64,000 nt of DNA, taken from the NCBI GenBank assembly GCA_963698715.1, contig CAVORW010000001.1, forward strand, positions 496,001 to 560,000, read 5' to 3'. The DNA is from CAWHJB01 sp963698715 (lineage in GTDB: Bacteria > Chloroflexota > Anaerolineae > Anaerolineales > UBA4823). A program made the position numbers and the translations under genes. The notes below the pieces were generated by a model, which saw nothing but the letters and a program-made list of their open reading frames with translations, was not told the origin of the DNA and did no database searches. Positions 61,741-64,000 of this stretch are shown one piece after another. Positions within the stretch are counted from its first letter, which is position 1, and each line of letters opens with the position of its first letter.

Positions 61741-62452
61741 TTATAACCCGAGGTAAGCGGTTCGCACGTGCTCGTTTTTTGCCAGTTCACGGCTGGGTCC
61801 TTCCAGTTCGACCTTGCCTTGCGAAAGCACGTAGGCATAGTCGCTGACCGCCAGGGCCATCTGGACATTTTGTTCGACCAACAAGACGGTGATGCCCAGG
61901 GATTTCAATTGGCGCAAGACCTCAAACAACTGAAGCACCAGCACCGGAGCCAGACCAAGCGAGAGCTCGTCGATCATCAAGACTTTGGGCTCGGCCATGA
62001 TGCCTCGTCCAACTGCGAGCATCTGCTGCTCGCCGCCGCTCAGCGTGCCCGCTTTTTGATCCGCACGCTTCTTCAAGACGCGGAAACATTTCATAGATCC
62101 GCTCAAAATTGCGTTTTATCGTCGCTCGGGCCCTGCGAGGCGAGGCGCCCATTTCCAGGTTCTCGGCCACACTCATATCCGTAAACAATTGGCGACCTTC
62201 CGGCACCAGGATCAAGCCCATTTCGGCTTTTTGATAGGGCGGCAGCCGGCTGACATCCTTGCCTTCGAACCAAACGCTGCCATCCCAGGGTTTGATAGAG
62301 CCCATGACACTCCGCAGCAGAGTGGTCTTGCCGACCCCATTGCCGCCCACCAGGGAGGTTAGCTTACCCTCTTGCAGGGCCAGGGTGGTGCCCCATAGTA
62401 TCTGTACTTCTCCGTATCCGGAGGAAACATTGCGAATCTCGAGTAATGACAT
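61741..62452 (-). pseudogene. livF: LivF-type ABC ATPase, apparent frameshift
   Basis: Branched-chain amino acid transporter ATPase. Frame one (62452 to about 62080) has SLVGGNGVGKTTLLRSVMGS (Walker A) and LILVPEGRQLFTDMSVAENL up to YEMFPRL; frame two continues KKRADQKAGTLSGGEQQMLA (ABC signature), VLMIDELSLGLAPV (Walker B) and LLVEQNVQMAL. Removing one base from the AA at 62075-62076 joins MFPRL to KKRADQKAGTLSGGEQ, giving about 237 aa, the normal size. All motifs are intact, so sequencing error or very recent loss is likely. Follows livG with 3 bases between. Confidence 0.87.
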
Positions 62453-62455
62453 GGC

Positions 62456-63214
62456 TCAGCCTTCCTCGTCCATCTGTTCCATTAACCGTGTCGCCAGTTT
62501 TGGGTCGCCAAGGTAGGCTTCGATGACCCGGGGATCATTAGCGATTTCCTGCGGGCTGCCTTCGGCAATCTGCTGTCCATAGTCCAGCACGATAATTCGA
62601 TCGGAAACATTCATCACGGCATGCATCACATGCTCGATCATGATGATTGTAATCCCCTGCTGGCGGATTTTCCGAATTGTCTCGACCATCGTGCCGATTT
62701 CGGATGGGTTCAGGCCAGCCAGCACCTCATCCAGCAGGATCAGGTAGGGTCGGGAGGCCAGGGCGCGTGCCATTTCCAACCTTTTTTTCTGAGCTACATT
62801 CAGGCTGCCCGCCAGCTGGTCCGAACGGGCGTCCAAGTTCACAAATTCGATCACTTCATCGGCAATCTCGGCTGCTTCAGCCAGGCTGCGGCCTTCTCGG
62901 CCGAAGCACGAACCCACCATGACATTTTCTCGCACGGTCAGATCATTCAGAGGGCGAACGATCTGGTGGGTGCGAGCCAGACCGCGGCGGGCCAGGTCAT
63001 AAGGTGCTTTACCGGTAACATCCTCATCTTGGAAGATTACCTTTCCCTCCTCCGGGCCGTATACTCCGTTGATCACATTGAATAACGTTGTTTTCCCGGC
63101 GCCGTTTGGTCCGATCAGCCCCAGGATCTGGCCTTCTGGCAGGTCAAATGTTACCTGGAGCAAGGCCTGCAAGCCCCCGAAGCGTTTTGAGACTCCTGAA
63201 ATTTGTAAAATCAT
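62456..63214 (-). CDS. livG: LivG-type ABC ATPase of a branched-chain amino acid transporter
   Basis: 252-aa ABC ATPase: GLIGPNGAGKTTLFNVINGV (Walker A), RTHQIVRPLNDLTVRENVMV (LivG-type region), LILLDEVLAGLNPSE (Walker B), ITIIMIEHVMHAVMNVSDRI. The signature reads AGSLNVAQKKRLEMARAL instead of LSGGQ, within the variation seen for LivG. It powers uptake of leucine/isoleucine/valine or a related ligand together with LivF, LivM and LivH. Overlaps livM by 4 bases. Confidence 0.9.
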   Translation of the reverse strand: MILQISGVSKRFGGLQALLQVTFDLPEGQILGLIGPNGAGKTTLFNVINGVYGPEEGKVIFQDEDVTGKAPYDLARRGLARTHQIVRPLNDLTVRENVMVGSCFGREGRSLAEAAEIADEVIEFVNLDARSDQLAGSLNVAQKKRLEMARALASRPYLILLDEVLAGLNPSEIGTMVETIRKIRQQGITIIMIEHVMHAVMNVSDRIIVLDYGQQIAEGSPQEIANDPRVIEAYLGDPKLATRLMEQMDEEG

Positions 63215-64000
63215 GGCAGCACCTTCCGCAAGACAGAAAACCGGTTGCGCAGCCAGCCTACAGCTCCTGCCGGAATGAACAGGATGATCACCAGCAGCAG
63301 CACGCCAGCTACCGAGAGCTGGATATCCTTAAAGATCGGGCTGGTTAGCAGGAAACCGCGCAGGCGCTGGTAGCCGGCAGCGCCCAGGATCGGTCCAGTG
63401 ACCGTACCGAACCCGCCCAGCATCACCATCACCAAAAATTCGATCGAGAAATGCAGCCGGAAGGCATAGCCGGGTTCCACATTGCCGTTTTTGAAGAAAA
63501 ACAATACGCCGACCATTCCTGGCAGGATTGCCGACAGCACATAAGCCCAGGTTTTGGCATTGGGCGTGATCACCCCCATCACTTCGGCTGCATCCTCATC
63601 TTCCCGGATTGCAACCAGGCCCAATCCAAATTTGCTGGTTTTTACCACATAGCTGAGTGCAATTGCCGCCAGGGTCATCACGATCAGCAGGTAGTAAGTG
63701 ATCCACAGCGCCTGGGTTGCGCCGCCGTAATCCTGATATACACTGAAATTCAGGTCTAGCCCCAGCGGACCGCCAAACGGGTCGAAATTGTTTATAAACG
63801 CCCGCATAGCTTCGTTGACTCCGATGGTTGCCAGGGCAAAATAAGCGCCTCGCAGTCTTAGGATTGCCTTGCCAAGCAAATAGGCCAGCAGAGCCGCCGC
63901 CAGCCCGCCCGCCAGGATCGCCAGCCACAGGTTAACATTCCAAACGATCATCAGGTAAAGCCCAACATACCCGCCCAGACCAAAGAATACCACGTGCCCA
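63211..64000 (-). CDS. livM: LivM-type permease, 5' part beyond the window
   Basis: C-terminal 263 residues or so of a branched-chain amino acid ABC permease. The reading enters from the window edge as GHVVFFGLGGY, the usual position after the lost N-terminus, so no start is claimed. AIREDEDAAEVMGV, the cytoplasmic EAA-like loop that touches the ATPase, and EFLVMVMLGGFGTVTGPILG are typical. About seven membrane helices are visible. livH and the binding protein are expected upstream, outside the window. Confidence 0.9.
   Translation of the reverse strand, partial: GHVVFFGLGGYVGLYLMIVWNVNLWLAILAGGLAAALLAYLLGKAILRLRGAYFALATIGVNEAMRAFINNFDPFGGPLGLDLNFSVYQDYGGATQALWITYYLLIVMTLAAIALSYVVKTSKFGLGLVAIREDEDAAEVMGVITPNAKTWAYVLSAILPGMVGVLFFFKNGNVEPGYAFRLHFSIEFLVMVMLGGFGTVTGPILGAAGYQRLRGFLLTSPIFKDIQLSVAGVLLLVIILFIPAGAVGWLRNRFSVLRKVLP

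Noticed and set aside
1..64000. tRNA, rRNA and CRISPR arrays
   Set aside because: No T-loop/acceptor patterns with proper stems, no rRNA segments and no regularly spaced repeats were seen. The dispersed palindromes are not spaced like CRISPR repeats.

Overview
The window looks like a chromosomal piece of a Chloroflexota bacterium, probably Anaerolineae-like. This is an inference from gene content: a universal-stress protein fused to ParB/DUF4032 domains, a MoxR-DUF58-DUF4129 operon, LiaF/PspC-type membrane-stress genes, a DEDDh-DinG fusion helicase and a bacterial PolB2-like polymerase. No rRNA or tRNA was recognised, so the placement is not proven. Promoters where they can be read are ordinary sigma70 type (TTGACA/TTGACT, 17-18 bp, TATAAT-like), but three genes have a TATAAT-like box exactly 6 nt before the ATG and no ribosome binding site, which suggests leaderless mRNAs.

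Layout. 1-11.8 kb: DUF427 protein, a decayed uroporphyrinogen-decarboxylase-family gene, a KAS III-like synthase, an MFS transporter with an unusual C-terminal tail plus a GT39-like membrane protein, class II aldolase, a DEAD-box RNA helicase with a long leader, and a secreted phosphodiester-glycosidase-like protein. 11.9-21.2 kb: a lipid cluster. One strong promoter leads SCP2 / acyl-ACP-reductase-like fusion / SDR / acyltransferase / SCP2, followed by a divergent pair of units: patatin against Fe-alcohol dehydrogenase plus a second patatin. Together these could turn acyl chains into aldehydes, alcohols and esters. 21.2-30.2 kb: a cytochrome c, a ComB-like phosphatase, a metallophosphoesterase, the ParB-DUF4032-Usp-Usp fusion, an unknown barrel-like protein, and an amylosucrase-fructokinase operon for sucrose. 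30.8-35.7 kb: three LiaF-type membrane proteins, PspC and a frameshifted nicotinate phosphoribosyltransferase. 35.8-38.2 kb: a large secreted propeller/amidase-like protein.

38.4-42.5 kb is the most interesting part. A consensus promoter whose spacer contains a perfect GAAC-N4-GTTC (LexA/DinR-type) box precedes a LuxR-type regulator, a RecA/RadA-fold protein without a Walker A motif, an 88-aa helical protein and a B-family DNA polymerase that lacks the second motif C aspartate (PolB2-like). I read this as a candidate damage-inducible mutagenesis/tolerance cassette, analogous to but unrelated in sequence to imuA-imuB-dnaE2. 42.5-48 kb: lipid-headgroup genes (one frameshifted) and a DinG-type helicase. 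48-53 kb: a tandemly duplicated unknown protein, the MoxR operon and a Usp-like protein. 53.3-58.6 kb: a four-gene membrane redox complex (HdrD-like, NarI-like, ferredoxin, NrfD fused to a six-heme cytochrome) with an XRE-cupin regulator. 58.8-60.0 kb: a complete ISAs1-family insertion with a 10-bp target duplication, next to a second XRE-cupin gene. 60.9-64 kb: a CBS-domain protein and a branched-chain-amino-acid-type ABC transporter (LivF frameshifted, LivG, LivM cut by the window edge).

Dispersed palindromic elements of about 65 bp occur in at least two families (25904/39716 and 30453/42405). Three otherwise intact genes carry what look like single-base homopolymer insertions, which may be sequencing errors.
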